A stretch of 61,389 nucleotides of DNA, from contig UQCR01000026.1 of assembly GCA_900539655.1 (NCBI GenBank), forward strand, positions 1-61,389, given 5' to 3'. Shown in pieces: positions 54,671 through 61,389 of the stretch. The notes beneath the pieces are model-generated. The model saw only the letters and a list, made by a program, of their open reading frames with translations, was not told the origin of the DNA and ran no database searches. Each line of letters opens with the position of its first letter. The first letter of the stretch is position 1. The stretch comes from an uncultured Robinsoniella sp. GTDB lineage: Bacteria; Bacillota; Clostridia; Lachnospirales; Lachnospiraceae. The position numbers and the translations under genes were made by a program.

Positions 54671-54933
54671 AATTTACGACGAAACCTTTCTTTATGTGGT
54701 TGAAATGACGATTCATCATAAACTTTTAAAATCATATTTTCCTTATATGAGTATTATTGTACAGCAAAAATGGAAAATATGGAAGAGTAAATAGCAAAAA
54801 GTCATAAAAATACAATTCAAAAGAGATATATATACAATGAATGAAAAAAGAAAAGTGATAAAATGTGGATAATGTTACCGGAGCAGTACCAAATCGCTTC
54901 AGGGGAACAAAAGAAGAATCAGGAGGGCTGAAA

Positions 54934-57900
54934 ATGAGAAAAAGCAAAAAGGTAATAGCCGCTTTACTGGCGGTATCCATGGCCGCAGGACTGTGGTCAG
55001 TGCCTGGATTTGAAGTATTAAATGCAAAGGCAGCAGCTGGAAGTGCAATCAGCAGTGAGGAATTTAAGCAGCCGGGGATGGATTACAGACCGGGAGTGCG
55101 CTGGTGGTGGCCGGGAGGAGCCGTGGATGAAACGGAACTTCAGACAGAGATAGACTATCTGGCTGCAAATGGATTTGGTTATGTTGAAATCAATCCCTTT
55201 GGCAAAATTGAGGCGGTAAACGGAGATGAAGACCAGATCAAGTCTATCTATACCCCACAGTTCTATGAATTGCTGGATAAAGCAATCACGATGGCAGAAG
55301 AAAAGGATATTGTAGTAGATCTGAATATGGGTTCCGGGTGGAATGCCAACAGCCAGAACGTCACTCTGGAAGATTCCATGGGGAATATGGCACTGGGAAG
55401 AGCCACAATCAGCGGACAGGAGCTAAAGGATAAAGGAAATGAAGCACTGTCCCAGGAGGAAGCCACAGATGCAATTGCCCTGCCGGAACTGGAACAAAGC
55501 CTGTTCTATACCGAAAATAATCCCAAAGGAACCTTAGATGAAAGCCTGGTGGAACTTCAGGGTGTATTGATTGGGGAACTGACAGGAAATCAGGGCATGG
55601 AATTTGTTCCCGGAACTTCTTTTCTGGGTCCAACACCAGCTTATAACCAGTTCCAGACGAAAGATTCAAGTGGAGAAACCGTTACAAAGACTTATAGCAA
55701 TCAGCTGGAATTAAATACGGACAACAGTTACTTTATCGATGGAGAAGATGAAATGATTAAGGATGGGCAAGTGGTGCTCAGCCAGGATATTCTGGACAAA
55801 ATCGATACAGAAAAAAACTATGAAGTGATTGCACTTTACTATCTTCCATCCGGCGGAAAGGCAATCGACTGTGCCAATGACTGGTTTGTGGTTGACCATA
55901 TGGACAGTGCCAAAGTTACAGAATACATTAACGATTGGCTGGGAGAGGCTAATTTAAACCAGATCCTTCAGAACCATCAGAATATCAGAGCCGTATTCAA
56001 TGACAGCTATGAATTTTATTCTGACATGTACTATACAAAAGATCTGTATGCACTGGCAAAAGACAGTCTGACTAACGGTCTGGGCTATGATTTTACGAAG
56101 TATCTGCCAACGGTATACAAACAGTACAGCGCAGCGCCATTCTACATGGGACTTGGCACAAAGGACAGTTTCCTGACGTATTCTCTGGATGCAGATGAGA
56201 AAAGCAGGATTACATACGACTATAATACACTGGTAAACCAGAAATTCCAGGAAGGCCTTGCAGCTTTTGAATCATCTGCCAACAGTTACGGGCTTTTGTA
56301 CCGTCAGGAAGCATACAATCCGCCAATAGACACGATTGGAGCTGCAAAATATGTGGATATACCGGAAGCAGAGCAGGCAAATGAATTTTCATTAATAAGA
56401 GTAGCCTCCGGTGCACATTTGTATGGCAGAAATCTTGTTACCTGTGAGCAGTATACACTTGGCTGCACGCCTTTTAAAAACACATTGGAGCAGGTAAAAG
56501 TAGGATATGACATCATGGCGACCAGCGGTGTGAACAACTTTTTCTATCATGGATTTAATTACCGTTATGGTGCCGGATCTGACCAGTATGGAGAAGAAGG
56601 ATGGTCTCCGATGCCGAGTACGGGCATCAATGTAACCCAGAGCAATACACTGTCACCTTATTTCAGCCAGATGAATGCTTATGCATCCCGTGCCAATTAC
56701 CTGATGCAGCAGGGAAAAGCCAGCAAGGATGTCGCTTTGTATATGCCATTTAATGGAAGTTTGTCAGAAACAGATGCGGTAAAAGCAATGAATTATAACG
56801 GATATACCTGGGATGCAGTGAATGATGACAGCATCGTTGCAGGGGATACACAATATGCGGATGGAAAGATCCTGGTAAACGGCGGTAATATGGCGTACGA
56901 TGCTATTATAGTGGAGACATCAAAGCTGCCTGTTGCTACCATGATGAAACTCTCTGAACTGGCTGAAGCAGGAGCAAATATCATATTCTATGGCAGCCTC
57001 CCAAATGCTCAGCCGGGATATGCCGATGGCAATTATGAGGCAGAGGATCAGAAAGTAACGGATACCGCAGCAGCTATGCTGGAGAGTCAGACCGGTGTTT
57101 TGGCTACTTCCATAGAGGAGCTGGCAGCTGTGTTGGATAATGTATCCGCTCCCAAGGTGTCCTATGCCACAAATACGAATCTGAGATTTAACAGACGCAC
57201 ATTAGAAGATGGCGGTGAACTGGTATATATTAGAAATATCGGAGAAAGCCAGAATGAAGTCACTCTTCAGATCAATGGCGATTATCAGAACTATTACTGG
57301 ATGGATTTGAATACCGGAAATATATATGAGGCACAGGAAAATGGGGATCATACCATTACAATGACGATGAAAGCCGGTACAGACACACTATCTTCTACGA
57401 GAAGCATGGCAATCGCATTGCTGTGTGAACCTGCAGGAGCAGGATTTGACGGGGATGTGTTAAGCAAAGGAACCCCGGATACCTTAGATGCAGCAGCAGC
57501 CGATAAAACAGAAGAAGTTACCGTAGAGAAGCTCACAGTAACCGCTGATAATATTGGACAGGAGAATGGAAATACCAGAACTGTGACTTATACCGGAGAA
57601 GTTCTGGGAAAATGGAATAGTGCAGAATTCCAGGGGGGTGAACTGCAGAAGGTTGCTGCTGATGGCATATATCAGGCAACTTACACCCTGAACGGGGATC
57701 TGAATGGACAGAAAGCAGTGCTGGACCTTGGAAATGTATACACGGCGGCAAAAGTAACCGTTAACGGCCAGGAAGCAGGAAATGTGCTTTATGCTCCATA
57801 TACCCTGGATATTTCCAATTTGTTGAAAACAGGAAAAAATGACATTCAGATTACCGTAACACCAAGAAAGTATAACCGCTATAATGATGCGCTGGTGGAC

Positions 57901-59016
57901 ACCGGACTGGAAGGCCCAGTTACCATCGGTTTTACCCAGAAAGAAATCAGTGCTATTTCAATTACAAAAAATCCGGTTAAAACCTCTTATACAGCAGGAG
58001 AAGACCTGGATTTAACGGGACTGGAAGTAAGTGCTGCCTATGGAGATGGCACAACCAGCAAGATTACCGGCTATACGGTAAGCGGCTATGACAAAACAAA
58101 GGCTGGAAACCAGACCATTACCGTATCTTACCAGGGAATGACGGCATCTTTCACCGTAAAAGTAACGGAGAAGGCAGTTGCTGTAAGCAAAGTTACGTTA
58201 AATATCAGTGCTAAGACGCTGGATATCGGAAAAACCGTCCAGTTATCCACAGGTATCTATCCGGAAAATGCGTCAAATAAAAAGGTTGTTTATACCTCCA
58301 GTGATTCCGGAATCGCAGCAGTAGATGGAAATACTGGAAAGGTAACAGCAATATCAGCTGGAAAGGCTGTAATAAAAGTAACGGCACAGGATGGAAGCGG
58401 TCAGTCAGCGCAGTGTACTGTTACAGTAAAACCAGCAAAGGTAACTTCCTTAAAAGTAAAGAGCCGTACTACAAACAGTATCGAACTAAAGTGGAACAAA
58501 TCAGCAAAAGCAGACGGTTATAAAATCCTGCGCTATGACAGCAGCAAGAAGAAATATGTAACGGTTGCAGATGTAAATGGCACTAAAAATACTTATAAAG
58601 TTAGCCGTCTGAAAGGCAAAAGCGGTTCCAAATTATCACCTGGTTACATTTACAAATTCAAGGTTCAGGCTTATAAAATAATTGACGGTACCAAAGTATA
58701 TGCAGATGGATCAGTCCTGAAAACTGCAACAAAGCCAAATACCGCAGCAATTACAAAAGTAACAGGTAAATCTTCAAAAGTAACAATTACCTGGAAAAAA
58801 CAGAGTAAGGTTAGCGGATATGAAGTATGGATGTCTAATAAAAAGGGCAGCGGATACAAAAAAATAAAGACCATTTCAAAAGGGAAAACTGTTTCTTATA
58901 CAAAGAAAGGTCTGAAAAAGAATAAAAAGTATTACTTTAAAGTCAGAAGTTACCGGGTAGTTAATAACAAGAAAATTTATGGTAAACTCTCTCCGGCAAA
59001 AGGATATCAAATTTAA
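54934..59016 (+). CDS. Secreted GH106-like glycoside hydrolase with Big and Fn3 modules
   Basis: ATG 54934 follows AGGAGGGCTGAAA; an upstream ATG at 54865 has no ribosome site. The 1360-aa product has a signal peptide (about 1-34) and a catalytic region opening RPGVRWWWPGGAVDE and GFGYVEINPF, typical of the GH106/alpha-L-rhamnosidase-like group. A beta-galactosidase-like jelly-roll lies near 882-985, Big_3 near 1006, Big_2 near 1082, and two Lys-rich Fn3 modules at about 1169-1360. Exact catalytic residues cannot be assigned by eye. It probably acts outside the cell on rhamnose-containing or related glycans. It is divergent from the AraC gene. Confidence 0.85.
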   Translation: MRKSKKVIAALLAVSMAAGLWSVPGFEVLNAKAAAGSAISSEEFKQPGMDYRPGVRWWWPGGAVDETELQTEIDYLAANGFGYVEINPFGKIEAVNGDEDQIKSIYTPQFYELLDKAITMAEEKDIVVDLNMGSGWNANSQNVTLEDSMGNMALGRATISGQELKDKGNEALSQEEATDAIALPELEQSLFYTENNPKGTLDESLVELQGVLIGELTGNQGMEFVPGTSFLGPTPAYNQFQTKDSSGETVTKTYSNQLELNTDNSYFIDGEDEMIKDGQVVLSQDILDKIDTEKNYEVIALYYLPSGGKAIDCANDWFVVDHMDSAKVTEYINDWLGEANLNQILQNHQNIRAVFNDSYEFYSDMYYTKDLYALAKDSLTNGLGYDFTKYLPTVYKQYSAAPFYMGLGTKDSFLTYSLDADEKSRITYDYNTLVNQKFQEGLAAFESSANSYGLLYRQEAYNPPIDTIGAAKYVDIPEAEQANEFSLIRVASGAHLYGRNLVTCEQYTLGCTPFKNTLEQVKVGYDIMATSGVNNFFYHGFNYRYGAGSDQYGEEGWSPMPSTGINVTQSNTLSPYFSQMNAYASRANYLMQQGKASKDVALYMPFNGSLSETDAVKAMNYNGYTWDAVNDDSIVAGDTQYADGKILVNGGNMAYDAIIVETSKLPVATMMKLSELAEAGANIIFYGSLPNAQPGYADGNYEAEDQKVTDTAAAMLESQTGVLATSIEELAAVLDNVSAPKVSYATNTNLRFNRRTLEDGGELVYIRNIGESQNEVTLQINGDYQNYYWMDLNTGNIYEAQENGDHTITMTMKAGTDTLSSTRSMAIALLCEPAGAGFDGDVLSKGTPDTLDAAAADKTEEVTVEKLTVTADNIGQENGNTRTVTYTGEVLGKWNSAEFQGGELQKVAADGIYQATYTLNGDLNGQKAVLDLGNVYTAAKVTVNGQEAGNVLYAPYTLDISNLLKTGKNDIQITVTPRKYNRYNDALVDTGLEGPVTIGFTQKEISAISITKNPVKTSYTAGEDLDLTGLEVSAAYGDGTTSKITGYTVSGYDKTKAGNQTITVSYQGMTASFTVKVTEKAVAVSKVTLNISAKTLDIGKTVQLSTGIYPENASNKKVVYTSSDSGIAAVDGNTGKVTAISAGKAVIKVTAQDGSGQSAQCTVTVKPAKVTSLKVKSRTTNSIELKWNKSAKADGYKILRYDSSKKKYVTVADVNGTKNTYKVSRLKGKSGSKLSPGYIYKFKVQAYKIIDGTKVYADGSVLKTATKPNTAAITKVTGKSSKVTITWKKQSKVSGYEVWMSNKKGSGYKKIKTISKGKTVSYTKKGLKKNKKYYFKVRSYRVVNNKKIYGKLSPAKGYQI

Positions 59017-59030
59017 TATTCAGATATAAT

Positions 59031-59085
59031 GGGAAATCCGTTTCAGAGGCATATGTTTAGTATGCTTTCTGATGCGGATTTTTCC
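59031..59085 (+). terminator. Rho-independent terminator of the GH106-like gene
   Basis: A long stem: GGAAATCCG with CGGATTTTTCC, and TCAGA-GCATA with TATGC-TCTGA, around a 7-base loop. Confidence 0.85.
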
Positions 59086-59119
59086 TGTCACCATTTCATT
59101 CAGCAGGCATAAATTGTAT

Positions 59120-59155
59120 AAAACACGCTCTTGAGCGTAATTTTAAAATACGCTC
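59120..59155. repeat. MITE-like repeat ends, deletion derivative
   Basis: AAAACACGCTCT (59120-59131) is followed by the near-palindrome GAGCGTAATTTTAAAATACGCTC (59133-59155). These are two element ends fused without the core. Confidence 0.65.
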
Positions 59156-59193
59156 TTAATCGCAGATCTGCCGGCGATATATGTGGTGCCAAT

Positions 59194-59679
59194 ATGAGAG
59201 AGTTAGAATATCAGAGAAATAAAGTTTTAGACTATGCAAAAAAGTGGGCTTTTGGGAGAAATCCTGCCTACCTTGATTTTGAAAAGCTGGGCGGGGATTG
59301 TACAAACTTTGCATCTCAATGCATTTATGCAGGCAGCCAGGTCATGAATCCCACGAAAGTATACGGATGGTATTATTACAGCAGCAGCAGCCGTACCGCT
59401 TCCTGGACCGGCGTACAATACCTCTATAATTTTCTTACAAAAAATAAAGGGGTGGGGCCTTATGCGAAAGAAGTGAGTGCGGATGAGGCAGTGCCGGGGG
59501 ATATTTTACAACTGGGAACTTCCGGCGGCCTTTTCTACCACAGCCCTGTAATAGTGAAAGTAACAGACCGGAACATCTATGTAGCTGCACATACCTTTGA
59601 TGCATACTTAAGGCCGCTGGATAGTTATATTTATGAAGAGGTTCGGTTTTTGCATATATTGGGAGTGCGGGGATATTGA
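59194..59679 (+). CDS. Amidase-domain (amidase_6/CHAP-like) protein
   Basis: ATG 59194 is used because the upstream TTG extension (from 59131) translates repeat sequence. The 161-aa product is one putative cysteine-amidase domain: catalytic Cys in GGDCTNFASQC (about 30-40), VYGWYYYSSSSRTASW, GDILQLG and His in FYHSPVIV. Such domains cut or bind cell-wall peptides in Clostridia. There is no signal peptide, so either the start lies elsewhere or it acts inside the cell or is released by lysis. The ribosome site is poor. Confidence 0.8.
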   Translation: MRELEYQRNKVLDYAKKWAFGRNPAYLDFEKLGGDCTNFASQCIYAGSQVMNPTKVYGWYYYSSSSRTASWTGVQYLYNFLTKNKGVGPYAKEVSADEAVPGDILQLGTSGGLFYHSPVIVKVTDRNIYVAAHTFDAYLRPLDSYIYEEVRFLHILGVRGY

Positions 59680-59705
59680 TATGTTTCTAACATTACATTT
59701 TTAGG

Positions 59706-59734
59706 TTGTCTGATAAAAATAAATGAGGTATACT
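59706..59734 (+). promoter_or_regulatory. Promoter separated from its gene by the MITE-like element
   Basis: TTGTCT (59706-59711) and TATACT (59729-59734) have a 17-bp spacer. The repeat element at 59779-59943 lies between it and the carboxypeptidase gene. Confidence 0.5.
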
Positions 59735-59778
59735 ATAATAAGAATAAAAATCGTACACTATGTATAGGAGTTTTGCCT

Positions 59779-59943
59779 AAAGCGTGTTTTAAAATTGCTT
59801 TCTGTCAGATGTACGTCACAGTTTGTGGGAGATTTGTCCCGGATGAAGGGCGCGTAGCGGGCTACGTAACCTGAATTCGGGGCAAATATACCGCAAAGTG
59901 GGGCGTACAGATGGCGGGAATGAATTTTTAAACACGCTCTAAG
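59779..59943. mobile_element. MITE-like element, complete copy
   Basis: A roughly 165-bp non-coding element. Its inverted ends of about 20 bp read AGCGTGTTTTAAAATT on the left and AATTTTTAAACACGCTCT on the right. Inner inverted words follow (TCAGATGTACG and CGTACAGATGG, then TTTGTGGG and CCGCAAAG), so the whole could fold as a long hairpin. It encodes no protein and would need a transposase in trans. Fragments of the same ends lie at 15482, 59120 and 61185. I recall similar repeats in Lachnospiraceae genomes; this has not been checked. Confidence 0.8.
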
Positions 59944-59978
59944 GGGTGGAACTGAATCCGGAGATAAAATTTATTATG

Positions 59979-61064
59979 AATGAACGAAAGAAAAAACCCA
60001 ACAAAAATATGGGAAAAGGGATGATAAAAAATTTAATAGGGGTATCCGTACTTTCCCTGGCTGTATTGACTGGAGTGACGGGATGCAGAAGGAACGAACG
60101 TCTGCCAGACAGTGAAGCTTCTAAAGTGACGTCAGCAGTAAGTATGATGCTGACAAGTGTGAAGACGGCAAGCATGAAGACGTCAAGTACAAGTATGAAT
60201 ATGACAAATAAGAAGACGACAAGTACAAGTATGGATATGACAAATATAAAGCTGACAAGTGTGAAGATGACTGGTATGATGGCAACAGGCTCAAAATCCA
60301 CGGTTGAGGCACAGACGACGGATGAGATGCAGGTCAGCCCGGAATTACAGAGCATTGACAGAACACTGCTTTCTACATATATTCCAAAACAGGAAATAGC
60401 GGAGCAATCAGAAACGGATCAAAGAAATACGAAGTTAAAAAAGGGAAAAAGAAGTAAAAAGGCGGATAAAAATAAGGCAGATCGGATAAACCATGAACAA
60501 TCGGAACTTCTTGTGCTGGTAAACAAGGATCATCCGCTGAGCGAGGACTACGATGTCAAAATGAAGACATTAGATAACAGTGATAAGGTTGTAGCTGAAA
60601 TGATCATTCAGGATCTGCAGGACATGCTTGCGGATGGAACCAGGGAAGGAATGGAATTCTGCATTGCGTCTGCCTATCGCAGTTCGGAGCGGCAACAGGA
60701 AATTCTGGACCAGGATATAAAAAAACTGACAGATAAAGGAATGACAGAGGCAGAGGCTTACGATCAGGCAACCAGAACAGTAATGCCGGCAGGTTACAGC
60801 GAGCATGAGACAGGTTTGGCAGTGGATATCGTGGCTCTCAGCAACCAGTTACTGGATGACAGCCAGGAAAACACGCCTGAAACCCAGTGGCTGCATGAAA
60901 ATTGTGATAAATACGGCTTTATTCTCCGCTATCCAAAAGAGAAGACAGAGATTACCGGGATAGATTATGAATCCTGGCATTACCGATATGTGGGTAAGGA
61001 AGCTGCGGCATATATCAAAAAGCATGATCTTACATTTGAAGAATATCTTGAGGAAAAAATATAA
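59979..61064 (+). CDS. VanY-type D-alanyl-D-alanine carboxypeptidase lipoprotein
   Basis: A 361-aa lipoprotein (ATG 59979; GTG 59946 or ATG 60021 are alternatives, the last giving a classical 22-residue leader). Lipobox GVTGC is followed by an unusual Met/Thr/Ser/Lys-rich linker with TSSTSMNMTN and TTSTSMDMTN repeats. The C-terminal zinc peptidase domain (about 180-355) has ASAYRSSERQ, SEHETGLAVDI (His and Asp zinc ligands) and ESWHYRYVG (catalytic Glu and His ligand). It trims the terminal D-Ala of peptidoglycan stems at the outer membrane face. The MITE-like element ends immediately before the gene. Confidence 0.9.
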   Translation, partial: NERKKKPNKNMGKGMIKNLIGVSVLSLAVLTGVTGCRRNERLPDSEASKVTSAVSMMLTSVKTASMKTSSTSMNMTNKKTTSTSMDMTNIKLTSVKMTGMMATGSKSTVEAQTTDEMQVSPELQSIDRTLLSTYIPKQEIAEQSETDQRNTKLKKGKRSKKADKNKADRINHEQSELLVLVNKDHPLSEDYDVKMKTLDNSDKVVAEMIIQDLQDMLADGTREGMEFCIASAYRSSERQQEILDQDIKKLTDKGMTEAEAYDQATRTVMPAGYSEHETGLAVDIVALSNQLLDDSQENTPETQWLHENCDKYGFILRYPKEKTEITGIDYESWHYRYVGKEAAAYIKKHDLTFEEYLEEKI

Positions 61065-61077
61065 TTCAGGAACCGTA

Positions 61078-61131
61078 TCGGAAAAAGCAGCGCTGAGGCA
61101 AGGACAGGGGCGCGCAGTAGGCTTTTTCCGA
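61078..61131 (+). terminator. Inverted repeat after the carboxypeptidase gene
   Basis: TCGGAAAAAGC pairs with GCTTTTTCCGA over a 32-base GC-rich loop. It may terminate transcription or be part of a repeat element. Confidence 0.5.
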
Positions 61132-61184
61132 ATGGTTATCATCTTTAATGAGTTTTGTCTTTTACACCCCCGATGAAATTAAAA

Positions 61185-61202
61185 ATAATTTAAAACACGC
61201 TC
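61185..61202. repeat. Solo MITE-like end
   Basis: AATTTAAAACACGCTCT matches the right end of the complete element at 59779-59943. No left end is seen in the window. Confidence 0.6.
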
Positions 61203-61389
61203 TGGTAATACAGCGAACGGTTTATAGGGTTCTATTAAAGGACTTATATTTGGGTTTCGCTGAGTAATGACGCTTTGTAGATGGAGGTAGTGTACGGAAA
61301 GAGAAGGGGGCGGACCAGGACATTGGTTTGGAAGGCTTAACGCAGAACTGGCATTTTCTAACCTTCCCGGAGCACTTTTTGGCGGCACG

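Larger units (their letters stand above)
61065..61389. other. Window-end non-coding region
   Basis: It holds a perfect 11-bp inverted repeat (61078-61088 with 61121-61131) and a MITE-like end (61185-61202). About 187 bases follow without a recognisable gene and resemble repeat sequence (TGGCATTTTCTAACCTTCC). The window cuts it off. Confidence 0.5.

Noticed and set aside
59131..59193. N-terminal extension of the amidase-domain protein from a TTG start
   Set aside because: These codons are the MITE-like repeat ends, and no ribosome site precedes the TTG.
61179..61388. A 69-codon minus-strand frame at the window end
   Set aside because: It is proline-rich with no ribosome site and overlaps a repeat end. 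It looks like non-coding repeat sequence.

Overview
The window looks like a chromosomal segment of a gut-type Lachnospiraceae or related Clostridia. The grounds are moderate to low GC, AGGAGG ribosome sites, YesMN-type carbohydrate regulation, GHKL/LytTR signalling, V4R and AAA-ATPase-like families, and Lys-rich Fn3 modules on secreted enzymes. Genus-level placement cannot be read from the sequence. I saw no rRNA, tRNA, CRISPR array or prophage.

Region 1 (1-2777): a secreted Fn3 protein, a 49-aa membrane peptide and a serine recombinase. Between the recombinase and the next gene is a class I cyclic-di-GMP riboswitch (GEMM) with a terminator on the minus strand. It points away from the giant surface gene and is bracketed by an 11-bp perfect inverted repeat.

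Region 2 (2778-20488): a co-directional surface-structure locus. It encodes a 3666-aa parallel beta-helix protein, two related secreted subunits, four paralogous single-pass membrane proteins with one extracellular beta domain, a CnaB protein with an IPKTG sorting signal, a class B sortase and a cyclophilin lipoprotein. Its logic resembles WxL loci of Lactobacillales, but the sequences are not recognisably WxL. It continues into a signalling block (20516-24433): V4R protein, soluble GHKL kinase, LytTR regulator, LytTR regulator with a degenerate receiver, and an HD-GYP (c-di-GMP phosphodiesterase type) protein.

Region 3 (24462-31430): a LysR regulator diverges from a cobalamin-riboswitch operon. 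The operon encodes a FecB/BtuF-like lipoprotein, FecCD permease, ATPase, NifH-like reductase and one NifD-like protein. This is a nitrogenase-like tetrapyrrole- or corrinoid-type system rather than nitrogen fixation.

Region 4 (31641-36453): a YesM kinase, YesN regulator and solute-binding lipoprotein operon without permeases. Its lipoprotein is a close paralogue of the one in the ABC operon at 47797-51104. A shared 30-bp motif sits exactly 21 bp upstream of the -10 of both the 42385 glycosidase and the 47797 operon, and is a candidate YesN operator.

Region 5 (36703-42208): an AAA-ATPase/PD-(D/E)XK gene, a HelD-like helicase overlapping an AraC-GNAT fusion, and a small coiled-coil protein.

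Region 6 (42385-61389): glycan use. It holds a large clan-A glycosidase, a MalFG-type sugar ABC transporter, a GH36 alpha-galactosidase, an AraC regulator, a GH106-like enzyme, an amidase-domain protein and a VanY-type D,D-carboxypeptidase lipoprotein. A MITE-like repeat family (ends carrying AAAACACGCTCT) has one complete copy at 59779-59943 and fragments at 15482, 59120 and 61185.
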